A stretch of 64,000 nucleotides of DNA from Fallopia convolvulus (lineage: Eukaryota; Streptophyta; Magnoliopsida; Caryophyllales; Polygonaceae). The stretch is taken from NCBI GenBank assembly GCA_964016875.1, contig OZ024719.1:71061224-71125223 (forward strand). The letters run 5' to 3'. The first letter of the stretch is position 1, and each line of letters begins with the position of its first letter. The notes beneath the pieces are model-generated. The model did not search any database, was not told the origin of the DNA, and saw only the letters and a program-made list of their open reading frames with translations. The position numbers and the translations under genes were made by a program. Shown here one piece after another: positions 24,101 through 35,122 of this stretch.

Positions 24101-25795
24101 TAACATTGTTTTATAATTAATGTATTTTAATGTTGAGAATTTTTTCTCACATCTGAAATTTAGGAGTAAACATTTACCCTGGAATTATGTCTCAACTTGG
24201 TGCAACCGGCCCCACATCGAACCGCCAGCTCTTATACCACTAGTTATGGGTAGAAATCTTAAATAAACCCAACCACCAAACTTAATACATAAGCCGAACA
24301 AGGTTCAATTCCATCCTAAAATCAATTGGTAATAAAAAGAGTAATCAATTCATCTTATAAGCTAAGCTTGGCTCCTTTGAATTTCCGACGTAGGGATCGA
24401 TCTACAATTGGCCCTACACTCTCAATGTATTCGGGATAAAATAGTGTACATCTTTACTTCCAAGATCCTATATACAACACGAAACAATATTGAGACAAAT
24501 TGTTATTGTCTTTTTTTTGTTTATCTCGATCTTTAGGTTAAAAAATCCTTTATACATTGTACTTCACCTAAATGCATTGGTGTCTTCACTCGTTTTGGGA
24601 TAATGTCACAATTGAATAAGTTGACGTATCTTATAGCTACAATAAACAGGATGTGTATGAATTTCATCCCACGAGAACGATTAGGATGAGTTAATATGGA
24701 AAGGGATGATTAAAGATATATAGTATGGGATGTGAATGGGTAGGATAATCACCATCCTAAATTTGGTCGGTTGTCTCTAATATTGGAAAATTTACACATC
24801 TTTACCACCATATATGACTTTTTCACAATTAAAAACTAACCCTGGTCTTGTGGCGTATAAAAAACGTTCAATTGATCAGAAACCAGCTCCAATAAAACGA
24901 ACCATTACTTTGAGTTATTCCTAGTCGTATGATTTAAAACGTCCCATTGAAAAATACTTCCACTTTCTACCAGGATTTGTGAACGAAGCTTGTTCACTGG
25001 CCGATTAGTAAATTTATTGTCATTACTTTTGTTAATTTCTTTGTATTATTATGTAGATTGAAGTTACATTTGTCAAAATTAGTATACACATTATTTAGCC
25101 AAAGGTTAAAAAAATTGTCATTTAGTCCTCATCCGTGTCCAAATAAAATTAAATCATTGTCATTTCACATCTAAAAAGACAAAAGTACTTCCATATCTAA
25201 GAACAAGTCTTCCTTCATGCAACTATATGACAATGATATTAGTTATTTATTAAATTAATGCATGTGGTAGATAAGGAAGGAAAAAAGACCAAAAGTATAC
25301 GTATATATAACATGTCATTTACGTTACGCTGCACGCACTGATTCCTTCTTATCAACAAGTTAGCGTATATGATTGTCGAACTTAATTATGTCGACCCGGG
25401 ACATAAGATAAAAATAATGATCGAATTAGGTCTACGTCTAACAATGAAAACAAATAAAATTTTAATAATTGGGGTGAGTACTGACTACTGAGTATTACAT
25501 TACCTGATCTGCCGACTAGATCTACAATTATCCGTAATTAAAATTATATGTTTATCATTTTTAAAAGACACTGTTTATAATAATAGACTAATTTTAATTT
25601 TAGAGAACAGTTTAGACATTAACTTTTTAAAAATTTAATCTATTATATGTTCCAATAACATCCAACGGTCAACTACCGGGACTTCCACAGAGATTTTGTG
25701 GACAATCGGCCAACGACACGATCCTCTTATCTAGCCTACCGGCCAACCGCCCCCTCTTTCACGTTCACTACTAATTAATTACATTAAGGATTGTT
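21147..25795. other. Gene-free intergenic DNA with scattered repeat debris
   Basis: No credible gene is visible. 22280-22870 has higher GC and short open frames with repeated phrases such as GATGTGGGA, and looks like old transposon DNA. 24180-24420 resembles part of 57650-57790 (CCCACATCGAACC, TTCCATCC, CCAATTGGTA-type phrases), so both are copies of one dispersed repeat. 23920-23995 is a short direct duplication containing CAAGACTTCTAGAAATGATA. The rest is AT-rich. Confidence 0.45.
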
Positions 25796-25949
25796 CTAAT
25801 GTGTGCCCATGGGCACACAATTAGAATTCTAATCTAGGTAAATTTGAATATTGTTTGTTAAAAGGGTTTTTTAATTCTAATTTAGGGAATAGTTTTGAAA
25901 TAGTTTTTCAAATTAACACTTTTATTGTGTGCCCATGGGCACACATTAG
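25796..25949. mobile_element. 154-bp MITE with palindromic ends
   Basis: Both termini read CTAATGTGTGCCCATGGGCA when taken inward, matching over 26 bp. Each end holds the perfect 18-bp palindrome GTGTGCCCATGGGCACAC, at 25801-25818 and 25927-25944. The interior is AT-rich and non-coding. The element at 12142-12290 is a reversed, truncated relative. No clear target duplication is seen. Confidence 0.65.
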
Positions 25950-25990
25950 CCAAACCGTTACATTAAATAATCTCAATCATTATTACTTAT

Positions 25991-26264
25991 TACTCCCTCC
26001 GATTCAAATTAATTGTCGTTTTAGCTCTTCAAATTTGATCCATTTTATATGTCGTTTTAGGTTTTCTAGGCAATTGATTAGAGTGAGTTATGAGAATTTT
26101 TATTGGAATGTGTTTTTATTAATTAATGTTACTCACTTATTGGTTGAAAAAAGGTGATGGGTGATAAAATTTATAAAAAATTTACCTTTTTGAGTTTAGT
26201 TAATGCTTTTCTTAATTCTTGTATCGAAAGCTAAAACGACAATTATTTTAAATCGGAGGGAGTA
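25991..26264. mobile_element. Stowaway-like MITE, second family
   Basis: Starts TACTCCCTCCGATTCAAATT and ends with the inverse, AAATCGGAGGGAGTA. The inverted arms extend further inward (TGTCGTTTTAGC and GCTAAAACGACA). It is 274 bp, bounded by TA, with no gene. Confidence 0.7.
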
Positions 26265-26829
26265 AATTAAAAATAAAAGTACTCCCAACTTACCTACATT
26301 AATACGGAGTAAATTTTAATTGATTATTATCTAACACGAAAAAGCTAAATAATTGTGAAAGGAATCTCAGTTCATTGTTATTCCATGTAATCATATTCGT
26401 TTTTCATGGGCAATGTCCAAGACCAAATAATGACGTGGACTTGCGATTGTTCGTTTAGTTAGTGTCGATTATCAAAACACAAAGTTTAGAAAGAACAATC
26501 TAAAATCTTTCAAACACCAATACACTTATTTGTGGCAGTGCTTTTTTTCGAGAGAAAAAATTATAAGTGGGTCACCGATTATTATTTTTGGATTAATGAA
26601 GCCTCTAGTGCATTCAATTGGTGTCAAGTAACATAGGTTAAAGACTTTAACTAACCAAAATAATTATAGGATCTCATTATAACCTTTTTTTGAAGTTCAA
26701 GACTATAGTTGATGAAGCAGATCCATCGAATAGGTCCATAAATCTGAAAAAAATAATTATAAATAAGTCTCTTAAATTTTTGGACGGAGTTAAATCAACG
26801 TCATGAACTATGCATTTCTTACGCTTGCC
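26265..26829. other. Intergenic DNA
   Basis: No gene or clear element is seen. The composition is AT-rich. Confidence 0.4.
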
Positions 26830-27430
26830 TGATATAACATAAAGAAGTGCTCAGAAGGATTTTGCAGTGGGCATGTATTAGAAGATGATCAGAGAACGTA
26901 GAATATTGGCTAGAAGCTTCAACCAGGTTTCAAGGTAAAAGGACTCTGATTTACAATTTGTGGAAAATTAGCATTAGTCACATTCGAAATAGTGTGAAGG
27001 CCAGATGGAAGAAGAATAGAAAAGCTAGAAAATGGCTTGAGAGGATTGGCTAGACCAACCTTGTAAAGTTTTTGTTATTAATGAATGAATTACCATTTCA
27101 TTCAAAAAGATATGTGTTTCTCAAACTTTGATAATATCCATGTATCTAGGGTTCAGAGACGGCTGGAGAGAGAAGATCAAACTTGTAGATAGCTAGCCGC
27201 TAAGACAGACAAGATTCCACACCATGTTGAGGCGTGTTTGTTTACTGCTTTTGTTGTTTGTTTGTTGCTTTTGTCGTTTTCGTGCTTTGTCTCCGTGTTT
27301 TGTTTTGTTTTGTTGTCTTAGTTTCTTGTGCTAACTCTCTTCGTTGATGCAATTTGGGCTCCACGAGGGTCTTTCGAGCGTGCCCTGACCTCCAGATTCC
27401 GCTGTAGTGGAACCTCACTGAATCAATGTT
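26830..27430 (+). mobile_element. 3' end of a degenerate LINE retrotransposon
   Basis: 26846-27051 reads as a broken reverse-transcriptase C-terminus with one internal stop: LRRILQWACIRR, stop, then YWLEASTRFQGKRTLIYNLW and VKARWKKNRKARKWLERI. The aromatic/LIYxLW pattern followed by basic residues is typical of plant LINE zf-RVT tails. 27235-27430 is T- and G-rich with a phrase like GTGCCCTGACCTCCAGATTC, resembling plant LINE 3' UTRs. The copy is 5'-truncated and dead. Confidence 0.45.
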
Positions 27431-28043
27431 GTTGTTGTTGGACGATAGTTAAAAAATCAAAATAATAATAATAACACTAAAAACTTTTTAAGATGCATGA
27501 AAGAAGTAAAATTGGAAATGCAAAGTCGTAATCAGTAATCCAAAACGTGTTATAGTTGTATACAGTAACTCCTGGTTTTTTTACACCATGAAAAATGCAT
27601 TTATAAATTTACTATGACTACTACTATACCAAGGAGGGAAAAAAATTAAAAACCACGTGTCTACTACTTACATGGATGGGATATTAGGTTCTGAGTACAA
27701 AGACAATTTTGAAAACTTATGAAATGCACCAATCCTATAACTTGCACTAGGAAACAAGCAATTCCTTCTATTTAGACCATGTGTCATTTTTGTGATGGTA
27801 ATTAATAGTTCAAAGTGCACATATATCTTAAGGTGGAAGGTTGATAATTAGATATGGTTGCTGATACTCTAAGTATCAGCAAATGAAGGAAGAGTCTTTC
27901 AAAAAATCCATAAAAAATGAACACTTTTTTGGTGTATAGAAGGTTAAAAGATGCCAACCAAACACATATCCACTCCCACCAGACATCTTCCCTTTCACAC
28001 CAAATTCATGATTAAAAAAACATGTAAATTTAATTTCTCCAAC
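27431..28043. other. Intergenic DNA upstream of the small gene at 28135
   Basis: No coding or repeat structure is evident. It likely includes the promoter of the gene that follows. Confidence 0.4.
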
Positions 28044-28051
28044 TATATAAA
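28044..28051 (+). promoter_or_regulatory. TATA box for the small gene at 28135
   Basis: TATATAAA lies 84 bp before the start codon, leaving room for a 5' leader of about 50-60 bases. This supports transcription of the short open frame. Confidence 0.5.
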
Positions 28052-28134
28052 GTTGTACCCAACATCAAATTACACAATTCTATACACACAAAAAAAAACC
28101 TCAAGAAAAAGGAAGAGCAGAGAATTAGAGATTT

Positions 28135-28353
28135 ATGGAGGGCATGGCCAGTTTTGAGAAGGAAGAGAGTAGATTCACGGAGGGTTGTCCAATCCATAGC
28201 CAGGTGAGAAAGATCAAGCAAGAGATGGAGAAGTTAAAGCATCCGGCTTTAGAGCAGGTGGAGACGAGGATTGTTGTTGGCAAGATCACAAGGCGGCAAA
28301 GGTCTCGGTCTCCTCTAGGGTTGTTGTCTAAGAGACCCATCTCGGTTTCATAG
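28135..28353 (+). CDS. Small plant protein of unknown function (72 aa)
   Basis: A single-exon frame of 72 codons, starting MEGMASFEKEESRF. A second ATG two codons later is an alternative start. The middle is charged and helical (IHSQVRKIKQEMEKLKHP). The C-terminus is basic and Ser/Arg-rich, ending RSRSPLGLLSKRPISVS. I recall small uncharacterised plant proteins ending with a similar RSRSPLGL...RPISV motif, but cannot name a function. No signal peptide or membrane segment is visible. A TATA box sits at 28044, and stop is TAG-free TAG-context: the frame ends with TAG at 28351-28353. Codon use and motif make a real gene more likely than chance; confidence is moderate. Confidence 0.6.
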   Translation: MEGMASFEKEESRFTEGCPIHSQVRKIKQEMEKLKHPALEQVETRIVVGKITRRQRSRSPLGLLSKRPISVS

Positions 28354-28746
28354 AGACAGTCAGAGGTTTCGGTATTATAGTTTGAACTTTGAAGTTCTTC
28401 TCTAGTGAACTCGGGTTTTGATCTTCTGATGTAAATATGTTTGGTAATTAGGGCATGGACTGCTTCTATTGTGATGCTTCTATATAGTGATATTTCTATG
28501 GTGTTCTTCAGTTCTATATCTTTATATCCCCAGAATGCCGAAAACCATATCAAGTTCACATGAGAATGATCAAAACACCAATTGAAAATAAAATATGAAA
28601 AAACTTTATAAGAAGAAGATGTTCAGCAAGTGAAAATCAGCAATCTGTAAGTAGAGATGAAAAGGTTCTAAATAGTAAGGGAAGTTAGAAAATAATGTTG
28701 TAGGACAAAAATTGGAGCAAGTAAGCATACAATTACCAGATTTAAG

Positions 28747-31419
28747 TTAACCTTGAGTTGTAGCAAGTTCTTTCACCTTCTTGGAGAGATCTCGCATCAC
28801 GTCCACAATCAAGGACTTCTTCTGGATTCTCAACTGAATAGCCAGTTCTGAAAAGTCCGAGACACCCTTTTTCAATAGAGCTTCATCCTCCATTATTTTG
28901 GTGGGGAAATGCTCGAGTGCTATCACGCATAATGCAATGAGAGTTCTAAGAGCGGTAATTTCGTTTGATATTCCAAGTGGGGCTTCAACTGACAAGGATT
29001 GGAGGGCATTCAAGTCGTGCTTATGGACCGTTTCGGCATCACTTGCTAGGAGAACCCTTAAAGCAGCCAGCAATCTGCCATCAACTAATTCTGGACCTCC
29101 TAAAGTCACCTTTAACACAAGAAAAAAAAGGGAAGGTTAAATTATCCCACTGCATCAGAACTAGAAACAAGCTAAAAGGATGATAATCCAGAACAAAAAT
29201 CCGAGGCAATTTAGCATACAAAGAGAAAGTTCATATTGTTTGGTGAATTTCAATGTAAAAAATGTAACAGATAAATAAGAGTGTTTCTGTGCTAAGTCCT
29301 TACGCAACATATGAGCCAAATCAATCAGAAATAGATTGCTATAAAATGCAATGAATTTAGATTTAAAGGCTTAAGACAAGATAAATAAATGCAACATAGA
29401 GTTGCCTAGTGAAAGGAAAATGGAGGAAAACCTTTAGAAGAGGAGATTCTCCATCTAATTTTAATTGAGACAATATTTCTTGCTGCCATGGAGCTGGTGA
29501 TGAAAAGTTTGGGGAAGAAACTCCAGCAGCCATGCTTGCAGCATCCAGAAGAACTCCATCATATTTGAGCTCAATGCAGTCATATGGGTTTGCAGGTATC
29601 ACAAAACCATAATCTAAGAGGAAAAAATCATTGCTAAGGCAGCCATAGTTGAGAACCAAAGGTTCATCTTTTCGTATATCTGTTTCTGAAATCACCTGCA
29701 AAACACATCCGACCAGATGTTATTAAAGTGTGCGCATCATCAAATGCTTATAAAAATCATGTCATTTCCAATTTTCTCAATAAATTACTAGTATCTAAAG
29801 TCTGAACTACCTTAACTAGCATCTTTGAGCGTTCGGTATCTTGACCCTGAACTATTTTAGCATTTTTATTGAAGCTGTGATTACACATGTCAATTAAAGG
29901 AAGCATCATGGGCACGTCCTTTTGGGTCCCATCAGGCAGCATATCTCCATGTAAGCGGAAAGCCCTAGATGAAACTGCTGACATTGCCCAGCCAAGGGAA
30001 GAAGCATCAACATGTAGACCCCCAAAAGGATGATCTGCAGGCTTCACATTTTCTAGTGCTTCTTGGACTTCATTTCCAAATTGTAGAAGGAAACGACACC
30101 TCTTATTCACCTGGTCCAAAGAACAAGCCAATCAATTATTTACCAAATTGGCACGAGAATATGCTATTCTCAACCCGATTTTAATGCTTATCTTGTATGC
30201 TACTATGCCACAACCAGACTTAAAACTACACTGAAGATTGCGCTTTGTTACTTTAAACACAACAGCTGACATGCTAAAAATATTCTTACTTTCTTAACCC
30301 TGCTCATTTAATTACCTGATAAAGAAGAGGTGCATATTGCAAATTCTTCATATCATCTCCCTGGAAGAATATAGGCACGCTGTATGTCTCCGGAAGATTG
30401 CTGATGTATGGCCACCAAAACGTTCCGACCTTTGCCCTCTCTTGCAGGAGCCTCAAGCCCAGCTTCATAGCCCATAGTTCCTCTGCCAAAGGCTCCCAGT
30501 GTCCATTTTACTCAATTTTCAAAACTCATTGAGCCTAATATTAGACAAATCAGTCACTATCTAAGTTTCTTAACCAAAACCCAAGTGCAATCACAGAAGA
30601 CCATGTTCAATTGGTCACTTCTAGGCTTTAAGCTAGTCATCCAAGCAATAGAACTAGTGCATTCTAACCTTCTAAATTACCCACACTGAGCTAGCTAGCC
30701 TAGGTTTTGCTTCACAAGTTCAATATTGTAAAATGATCACATAGATGGCTTATAGAGGGTGATACAAAAATCCGTATGACTAAAAAACATGTTCTATCAA
30801 CATTAGGATATGCCAAAGGATCAATTTCCCTTATCCTCATTCAAGCCTGCTATCAAAATTCATGTATATGCAGGCATAATCATTCACCAATTTCAAGCAA
30901 ATTATATGATAGAAATAATTAAATTTACAGCTTTCTAGCAAATACACCCACTCCAATATGCTCAAAACATACACTTGATCAATGTAGAGCTAAAAAACAG
31001 CATGAAAGCCAAATAGCAAGACACTTACCAGGCACTTTCTCGGCCAATTTAGAAAGAACAGAGGAGGACCCATCTCCACCGTCGGATTGAAATCTCAAGG
31101 GGAGATGAGGGGGAAGAGCAATTAGGTCAGACCCGCGAGGGATTTCATCAGAAGCGACCAATCCAAGGCCGAAGGGGGAGAGCTGAGCAATCTTGACAGC
31201 CGGGTGGACCAATCCACCTTCCCTTTTGACCCATTTGACGAGGTCCGGCGGCTGAGGGACTAAACGAGGAGAAGAATCGGCGGCGGCGGCAGCGGCGGTG
31301 CAATTTCGCCGGCGGAAGTGGATGCGAGAGAGGGTAGAAGCTAGAGTGGAAGAAGAGGAAGAAGCAATCAAGTCTATTTTGGAGGTTCTCAGCGTCGATT
31401 TGGGGAAAGTAGATACCAT
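28747..31419 (-). CDS. SET-domain protein lysine methyltransferase, Rubisco LSMT-like
   Basis: Proteins of this family methylate lysines in chloroplast proteins such as Rubisco or aldolase, or have related targets. Minus-strand exons: 31419-31029, 30482-30316, 30110-29811, 29695-29432, 29109-28747, all in phase, about 494 aa. The first about 45 residues are Ser/Thr/Arg-rich with few acids (MVSTFPKSTLRTSKID), consistent with a plastid transit peptide. An in-frame ATG 39 bases upstream is an alternative start. The split SET domain contains GLGLVASDEIPRGSDLI, then MLPLIDMCNHSFNKNAKI with the NHS motif, then EPLVLNYGCLSNDFFLLDYG. The last exon encodes the helical Rubisco LSMT substrate-binding-like domain (ALRVLLASDAE, EITALRTLIALC). 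It resembles Arabidopsis At1g24610 as I remember it. The exact substrate is unknown. Confidence 0.9.
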
Positions 31420-31695
31420 TTTGAAAATCGAATTGAATTGAGGGTTTGGGAAGAGCAATGTATGGTGAATTGGTGATTGAGAGAGCGCCTGTTTTTGCTG
31501 GAACGAGATGGATTTGGTTGCACTTGGTGGGAGGAAAGAGATTAGGATTTTGGAGTTTCTTCAGAAACCACCCCTTATTTGGGTTAATTTGCACAAAATG
31601 ACCCTTTTTTTTTCTTAAATTTGCACTTAACTACCTTTAAATGTTAGACACAACTCTCTCTTTTTTTTTTTGAATTAAAGGGGTAACAAAAATCT
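31420..31695 (-). promoter_or_regulatory. 5' leader and promoter of the SET-domain gene
   Basis: Directly upstream of the proposed start codon. It includes the alternative ATG at 31458-31456. No clear TATA box was seen. Confidence 0.35.
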
Positions 31696-32224
31696 AGGGC
31701 TGTAATCGAAACCGAGCCGAGTCGAGCTTTAGTTGTTCAAGCTTGACTCGGTTAAAAATAGACGAGTTCGAGCTCGAATGCGAGCTTGGTTCGAGCTTAA
31801 ATTATGTTTGAATTTCGTTCATTTAAAAGTTCACCGAGCTCGAGCTTGCTCGCGAACCTCTCATTTAGTTTCTTCGATAGACAAATTCGTGAACAACTCG
31901 TTTACTTGATCAATTATACAAGTAAATGAAACTAAAAATTAAACTACGTGGTTTGAGAAACACCACCAAAACTATGTAATTTAACATAAATGTTAGTATA
32001 GTTTATTCATGAACATATAATCTAGTTCATTATGAGTGTATAATCGAGCTTGCTCATGAGCAAACGGGTCGAGTTATGTTGTACTCAAGCTCAGTTCATT
32101 TATCTTTCGAGCCTTAAAATTGTGCTCAAGCTCGGTTCGTTTACAAACCGAACCGAACACGAACAAGATTTAACCGAGCCGAATATCGAATTTCTCACGA
32201 ACGACTCGGTCCATTTACAGCCCT
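31696..32224. mobile_element. 529-bp TIR element with 10-bp flanking repeat
   Basis: It begins AGGGCTGTAATCGA and ends ATTTACAGCCCT, a pair of inverted ends. The interior is rich in GAGCTCGAGC/CCGAGCCGA phrases. ACAAAAATCT occurs exactly on both sides (31686-31695 and 32225-32234) and is the target duplication. The length of 8-10 bp suggests hAT or Mutator. It has no open reading frame of note. Confidence 0.7.
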
Positions 32225-32558
32225 ACAAAAATCTCTCAATCCAATTCTCACAAACCATCTCCTTGACTAATCTATCCGACTCTAATACAAATTCTAATAA
32301 GATTGATGAAGATTATAGAACATTCCCATTCTGATATTCTTGTTGAAAAATACCTCTATTCCTGAGCAGGTACAAACAATCCAGAAGTTGAAGTCGAACT
32401 CGCGCTTGTCACTCATCAGCGCAACCGACTCAATCCAGTCACCAATGTTGTCAACATTGGTGCCTACCAATCTTGGGCCATGTAGAAACTTTGTGCATTA
32501 CCGTGTATTTTTTTAGAAAAAGGACGTACATTATATATACTTTTAATTTGTTATTTAG

Positions 32559-32658
32559 GTGAAAGTAAAGTTATGATACAATTTCTTAATGTTCTCAAAT
32601 CTGAGCGCATAAGCAATGATTTGCAGAAAGAGTTTGCTCAGGAGGTTTACATTATGAG
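32559..32658 (+). pseudogene. Stray exon of an ACT-domain (STY46-type) protein kinase
   Basis: Between an AG acceptor (32557-32558) and a GT donor (32659-32660), one frame reads VMIQFLNVLKSERI, then SNDLQKEFAQEVYIMR. This matches the kinase-lobe exon of plant STY8/17/46-type kinases (AIKVLKPERI...REFAQEVYIMR, from memory). The catalytic Lys motif is altered: VAIK is replaced by MIQF. No other kinase exon was found nearby, so this is an isolated, decaying exon. Confidence 0.6.
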
Positions 32659-33757
32659 GTATGCCATTTCCTGTCAAGAAGCATTTTCTTTTTGACATTT
32701 TTTAATGAAAGCAAAACAGGGATGGATTATGAATTGTAAATAAAAAAAATTAAGAGTGATTAAATGAATTTTTTTGAAGATGAATGGAGATTTATGTACA
32801 AAAATGACACAGATAGGGTGATTTTGTGAAATTTACCTATGCAAGGTTTTGATCTAAGAAAGTTAATTGCACAGAATGAGTTAAAGTAATGTTAGTATTA
32901 GGTTAGTGAATTCATGAATAATTGAATATCCTCGTATATAATCTAATATGCAGTTTATTTATTAAATAAAAGGATGTATTGTCAAATCATATTTGGTCAA
33001 GATAATGTAATAATTGTCTGAGCACATTACCTTCTTAACATGTCTATCACATGCCACATGCCAGTATGCAACACCGTTTATTTTCCCTTTTTTCAGCTGT
33101 ATGCATAAAGAAGTAATTGTAATTGTAATATAACCATTTTCGCAATTGAAAGTATTCGATCGGAAAATTTGAAGGTTAGATTATCTCCCAGACTCTTTAG
33201 GTAAAATTTATTGCTCTTTTGATTTGATGTGGGGATGGTTGTCCACGCCTGCACCCTTAAATCCACCCCTGAATTGATCTTGGTTATTAAAATGTTAGTG
33301 ACATCAAATAAAATTCAGATATTTTTTGTTGGTTGTTAGATAGTATAGATTATTGCTATGATAATAATGATATAAATAATATATATTTATAAAATTTATA
33401 GAGGATAATAGTTTTCAAATCGATATTTTCTTTTCCTATACCTGTTTTAACGAATGTGAACCCAACAAAAGGAAAAAAAATACGAATATAACAATGTAGT
33501 AGCTACATCCACTAGGCAGGCAAATAAGTTTTATTAAGAAGATCAGAGTTTTCAAACTACAAAAATTGAGTTTAAGAGTTTATATAGAAACTCTTTAATT
33601 AAACCCTAAAAAGATGTGATCGTCAGTAAAATAGATATGGACCCATAAACATAAACAGATAATGATAGATTTAAATAAAGTATACCGTAAGCGTTGAGAC
33701 AATTTCGCCCCCAACGAGACCTCATGCCAACTCTGTGCAACGAGTTTTTCAAATTAA
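32659..33757. other. Intergenic DNA
   Basis: No gene is seen. The composition is AT-rich. 32360-32470, just upstream of the kinase exon, has raised GC but no recognised protein. Confidence 0.4.
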
Positions 33758-33906
33758 TGCTCCGTTCGGCTGGCACTAGAGGGAGCTTTTTTCCGCTTTA
33801 TATAACAGAAATTGAAAAAGCTCGTGAGGAGCTTCTTCAATCCGCTCAATATTCCGCTCCCCCTAACTGAAAGCGCTAGCAATTCCGCTAGTGCCAAACG
33901 GTGCCT
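33758..33906. mobile_element. Small hAT-like MITE
   Basis: The left end, GCTCCGTTCGGCTGGCACTAG, and the right end in reverse, GGCACCGTTTGGCACTAG, are imperfect inverted repeats of the common plant type. The 149-bp interior has CTCC/GGAG arms and no gene. Confidence 0.4.
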
Positions 33907-34440
33907 AAGCACATCAATACCTTACAAAGAGCCATTGAAACTTGCAAAGTTTTCAAAAGAGCCGGTCCACCGCCATGTTGCATCGAGGGTGTTGTATATT
34001 GTAGATGGGTTGAAGTTGACTTGGGATAGAGGCTTCCGACAAGTACATCAATGCCAATTGTTATGACTTTTTGTATCATGATTGAAAATATAATTCTGTA
34101 ATATTTACAAAGAGTATTACCTCTCTTTCTTATAAAAAAAAAGCCTTTGATCATCAAAACAATTAAGATCATGATATCCATATTATTTAAGATAATAATA
34201 TGACTATAGGCAACTTGCCTTTCAACCTTTCAGGGCTTTATGTATTATTGCTGCATGCATATGATTAGTACCACGTGCCTTATAATTAAGGCACTCAAGT
34301 TTGTACGTGCATGTAGTAAGAACCTACTGCCTTCGAGGTTTAACCAAATTATTATTTATTTCCAACTTTCGGGGGTCTTTGACTTGATGATCTTAATTCT
34401 TAGCAACGCTAATCCTCTATTTCAGAATTGTATTTCACTC
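33907..34440. other. Intergenic DNA
   Basis: Nothing supported is seen here. Confidence 0.35.
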
Positions 34441-34749
34441 TAATATTCCAATTAGCTATATAAATATGAAATTAATGTTAAAAATTTTTTAAAAAATATA
34501 TTTATATTATAAACATCTATATGAATATGTATGTAAATTTTTATCTTAAAAATATTTTTATAAAATTTTTAAAAAATAAGAGAATGATTTTCATACAAAA
34601 TATTACCCCTTTAAATTTTAAAAATTATATATTATGATTTTCAAGTTAAAAATTTGAACACATATACATATAGTTATTTTAAATATAAATATAATTTTTA
34701 AATTATTTTTTATATTAATTTAATATTTATATAGCTAATTAGAACATTA
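34441..34749. mobile_element. AT-rich foldback MITE
   Basis: The left arm, TAATATTCCAATTAGCTATA, continues to AAATATGAAATTAATGTT. It matches the right arm in reverse, TAATGTTCTAATTAGCTATA, over about 40 bp. The whole 309-bp unit can fold back and has no gene. Confidence 0.6.
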
Positions 34750-35122
34750 AAGTGGAACAAGATTTTGAAATAAAAGATTACTGCTGAATTCTTAGAGCTA
34801 ATAATGACGTTATTCATAAATTAATGACAAACATTGGAAACTCACATATTCAGTTAGAATACGATAGATTAAAATATTCATAGAAAACAGAATTGACATA
34901 TATTCACAATTCTCGATCTGTACTTCATAATCCTTGACTCCAAAGAGTAACAAATTAAAGACGAAGGAAAAACAAAGGAACATATAATTTCAAGTGAGAT
35001 AATTTCTTATGTTCATCATCTCACTTGAAAAAAAGTTAAAAAATCATGAATTTAGCTCCTCCACGAGCAAAAAAGAATTGGAAAACAAAAAAAATTGATC
35101 AAGAGTACGGAAACAGAGAGCT
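34750..35122 (-). other. DNA downstream of the CML gene
   Basis: The part near 35122 is probably the CML 3' UTR. An imperfect hairpin (AAGTGAGATAATTTCTTATG...CATCTCACTT at 34993-35027) lies in it. Nothing else is seen. Confidence 0.4.

Noticed and set aside
28044..28380. The small gene at 28135 as part of the 3' UTR of the SET-domain gene
   Set aside because: The SET gene ends at 28747 on the opposite strand, and the small frame has its own TATA box and leader spacing.
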